From NCBI RefSeq assembly GCF_003148905.1, contig NZ_QGHC01000007.1, positions 206,908 to 270,907 of the forward strand: 64,000 nucleotides of DNA, written 5' to 3'. Shown here piece by piece: positions 62,698 to 64,000 of this stretch (its first letter is position 1; each line of letters begins with the position of its first letter). The notes under the pieces are model-generated. The model saw only the letters and a program-made list of their open reading frames with translations, was not told the origin of the DNA and ran no database searches. Source of the DNA: Fulvimonas soli (GTDB taxonomy: Bacteria > Pseudomonadota > Gammaproteobacteria > Xanthomonadales > Rhodanobacteraceae). Made by a program: the position numbers and the translations under genes.

Positions 62698-63381
62698 ATG
62701 TCCCGCACCTCCACCGCCTTCCTGTTCGACCTCGACGGCACCCTGATCGACAGCGTCTACCAGCACGTACTGGCCTGGAAGGAAGCGCTGGACGCGGAGG
62801 GCGTGGAGCTTTCGGTGTGGCGCATCCACCGCAAGATCGGCATGAGCGGCGGGCTGTTCACCCACATCCTGCTGCGCGAGACCGGGCTGGAGATCACCGA
62901 GGAACGCCTGGCGCGCCTGCACCAGCGCCACGTCGAGGCGTTCAACCGCCAGCACGCGCAGGGCTCGGTGCGCCCGCTGCCCGGCGCGCGCGAGCTGCTC
63001 GCCTACCTCGACGGACAGCGCATCCCGTGGGCGGTGGCCACCAGCGGCCGCATGGCCACCGCCGCGCACAACCTCGCCGCGCTGGGCGTCGATCCGGCCA
63101 AGGTGCCGGTGGTGACGCGCGACATGGTGCGCCACGCCAAGCCCGATCCCGACCTGTTCCTCGCCGCCGCCGGGCGGCTGGGCGTGGACGTCCAGCGCTC
63201 GCTGGTGATCGGCGACAGCATCTGGGACATGCTGGCCGCGCAGCGCGCCCGCGCGCTGGGCGTGGGCCTGCTCTCCGGCGGCTACGGCGAGGACGAGCTG
63301 GCGCGCGCCGGCGCGTTCCGCGTGTACGAGGACCCGGCGGACCTGCTCAAGCACATCGACGAGGTGGCGGCGCGTGGATAA
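62698..63381 (+). CDS. HAD-superfamily phosphatase
   Basis: This 227-residue HAD-IA hydrolase has motif I AFLFDLDGTLIDS, motif II WAVATSGR, motif III lysine in HAKPDPDLF and motif IV VIGDSIWDML. A cap domain lies between motif I and II. Such enzymes dephosphorylate sugar phosphates or phosphoglycolate; the substrate is not evident. Position after beta-glucosidase and glucokinase suggests sugar-phosphate clearance. It is the last high-GC gene before an AT-rich segment of different origin. Confidence 0.9.
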   Translation: MSRTSTAFLFDLDGTLIDSVYQHVLAWKEALDAEGVELSVWRIHRKIGMSGGLFTHILLRETGLEITEERLARLHQRHVEAFNRQHAQGSVRPLPGARELLAYLDGQRIPWAVATSGRMATAAHNLAALGVDPAKVPVVTRDMVRHAKPDPDLFLAAAGRLGVDVQRSLVIGDSIWDMLAAQRARALGVGLLSGGYGEDELARAGAFRVYEDPADLLKHIDEVAARG

Positions 63382-63404
63382 CTCAAAAAGTCTTTGCGAT
63401 TTTC

Positions 63405-63420
63405 TGTGATCTATTTCACA
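63405..63420. promoter_or_regulatory. Perfect CRP/Clp site upstream of the RiPP-like cassette
   Basis: TGTGATCTATTTCACA is an exact TGTGA-N6-TCACA palindrome. It lies 58 bp before the precursor ATG in an AT-rich region. In Xanthomonadales the CRP homologue Clp binds such sites. A class II promoter would place the start of transcription near 63454, with TACACG (63442-63447) as a poor -10. Confidence 0.72.
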
Positions 63421-63477
63421 AACTTTAAACCTGTTGAGTAGTACACGATTCCAATCATCCTAGATGATGGAAAGCTA

Positions 63478-63717
63478 ATGATAAATACATTCGCTTTTAA
63501 TGGAATCGACCCATCAGGCATATACATCAATCCTGATGGAACTATCGTCTACCAGAATAAGAAACTTGAAGCCACGATTAAACGCGACATAGCGATGTCG
63601 CCCGCGCTTAGATCAACCAATACTGGTGATTGCACAAATGGCTCTTGTCCCGGTAGCGACAATTTGAACTGCTCAAACGCCAGCTGCCCAGGAGCAAATA
63701 ACTACGGCCAATGTTAG
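63478..63717 (+). CDS. Cys-rich RiPP precursor candidate
   Basis: This 79-residue peptide has a leader-like N-terminal half (FNGIDPSGIYINPDGTIVYQ, a Lys/Arg patch at 28-36) and a C-terminal core with five cysteines at 52, 57, 65, 70 and 79. The core contains two similar blocks, DCTNGSCPG and NCSNASCPG, each C-X4-C. C57 is three residues from D61, and C70 three from N74, a spacing like the C-X3-D motifs modified by ranthipeptide-type maturases. A GGAAAG ribosome site lies before the ATG. The next gene is a radical SAM enzyme. Codon use is AT-rich, unlike the host, indicating recent acquisition. The product class is inferred from context only. Confidence 0.65.
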   Translation: MINTFAFNGIDPSGIYINPDGTIVYQNKKLEATIKRDIAMSPALRSTNTGDCTNGSCPGSDNLNCSNASCPGANNYGQC

Positions 63718-63738
63718 CTTCGAAATCGGAGTCAAGCC

Positions 63739-63884
63739 ATGTTAGGTGAAGGGACGCTAGCTAGAGCACTTTCCCCCGATTTCCTTGAACTCATATTGCT
63801 GCCCACCGAAAAATGCAATTTTCGGTGCACATACTGTTATGAAGACTATGCTCTTGGCCGTATGCCACCTAGCATCATAGCTGG
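63739..63884 (+). pseudogene. Radical SAM peptide maturase, truncated by an IS element
   Basis: From the ATG at 63739 the frame reads LSPDFLELILLPTEKCNFRC and TYCYEDYALG, with the radical SAM cluster motif C26-X3-C30-X2-C33. After about 48 residues the reading enters the IS end at 63885 and stops at 63915. The full enzyme should have 350-450 residues, usually with a SPASM domain; the remainder may lie beyond the IS outside the window. It follows the Cys-rich precursor by 21 bp with a GGAG site, the normal order for a radical SAM RiPP cluster. Confidence 0.8.
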
Positions 63885-64000
63885 TGACCTGCCCCCACTG
63901 AGCCGTACCAAGTGAAGCTGTAAAGTCCGTCAACCACGAGGACGGACATGAAGAAGAGTCGCTTCACCACCGAGCAGATCATCGGGTTCATCAAGCAGGC
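63885..64000 (+). mobile_element. IS3-family insertion sequence, left end
   Basis: The sequence TGACCTGCCCCC at 63885 is typical of an IS3-family terminal inverted repeat and coincides with the break in the radical SAM frame. The first transposase gene starts 63 bp inside. The right end is beyond the window. Confidence 0.8.
63948..64000 (+). CDS. IS3-family transposase OrfA, N-terminus (cut by window edge)
   Basis: The frame from ATG 63948 reads MKKSRFTTEQIIGFIKQ, the classic start of IS3-family OrfA (helix-turn-helix DNA-binding protein, usually about 90 residues). GAGGACGG precedes the ATG. OrfB should follow with a -1 frameshift, outside the window. Confidence 0.88.
   Translation, partial: MKKSRFTTEQIIGFIKQ

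Overview
The window is high-GC bacterial DNA. Monomeric NADP-isocitrate dehydrogenase, an aa3-type cytochrome c oxidase operon, a short PutA, several TonB-dependent receptors, Clp/CRP- and Fur-type sites and Xanthomonadales-style dispersed palindromes together suggest a gammaproteobacterium of the order Xanthomonadales (Rhodanobacteraceae or Lysobacteraceae). This is inference; no rRNA or marker gene is present to fix the genus.

Layout. (1) 1-1.6 kb: start of a divergent icd gene and a decayed SNF2-type helicase that ends in a strong hairpin. (2) 1.6-20.1 kb: a complete type I-G (formerly I-U) CRISPR-Cas island. Its order is a non-coding control region, csb1 (cas7), csb2 (cas5/cas6), cas3 with a C-terminal HD domain, csb3, one giant gene of 1885 codons (M48-like metallopeptidase, TerB-like region, SF1 helicase, MTES_1575/Vsr-like nuclease), a cas4-cas1 fusion, cas2, a leader, and an array of 41 repeats. 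(3) 20.2-24.5 kb, minus strand: cytochrome c oxidase subunits III, I and II plus accessory genes. (4) 24.7-38.3 kb, plus strand: putA, an AraC-type regulator, a Fur-box TonB siderophore receptor, a beta-helix lipoprotein/di-haem cytochrome pair, another TonB receptor and an aldehyde dehydrogenase. (5) 38.4-50.2 kb: fadL, ycgL, a membrane-anchored ankyrin protein, a Kef antiporter, glutaminyl cyclase, small membrane proteins, an esterase and hemB. (6) 50.3-58.6 kb: a sedolisin protease and a Fur-boxed haem uptake operon (receptor, hemS, hmuT, hmuU, hmuV) with a palindromic element inserted in frame in hmuT. (7) 58.8-63.4 kb: sugar genes (MalK-type ATPase, GH1 beta-glucosidase, glucokinase, HAD phosphatase). 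(8) 63.4-64 kb: an AT-rich RiPP-like cassette (Cys-rich precursor plus radical SAM maturase) behind a perfect CRP site, cut by an IS3-family element.

Two observations stand out. First, upstream of csb1 lie two diverged copies of the CRISPR repeat, 70 bp apart, flanking a 34-nt pseudo-spacer. The first 15 nt of this pseudo-spacer match the region next to the candidate cas promoter with only two mismatches, exactly at positions 6 and 12 (the positions Cascade flips out), beside a TTC motif. This looks like a crRNA-like RNA that guides the type I-G effector to repress its own operon. Second, the giant peptidase-helicase-nuclease gene sits inside the cas gene block, between the interference and adaptation modules, and may be a coupled second-line defence protein.
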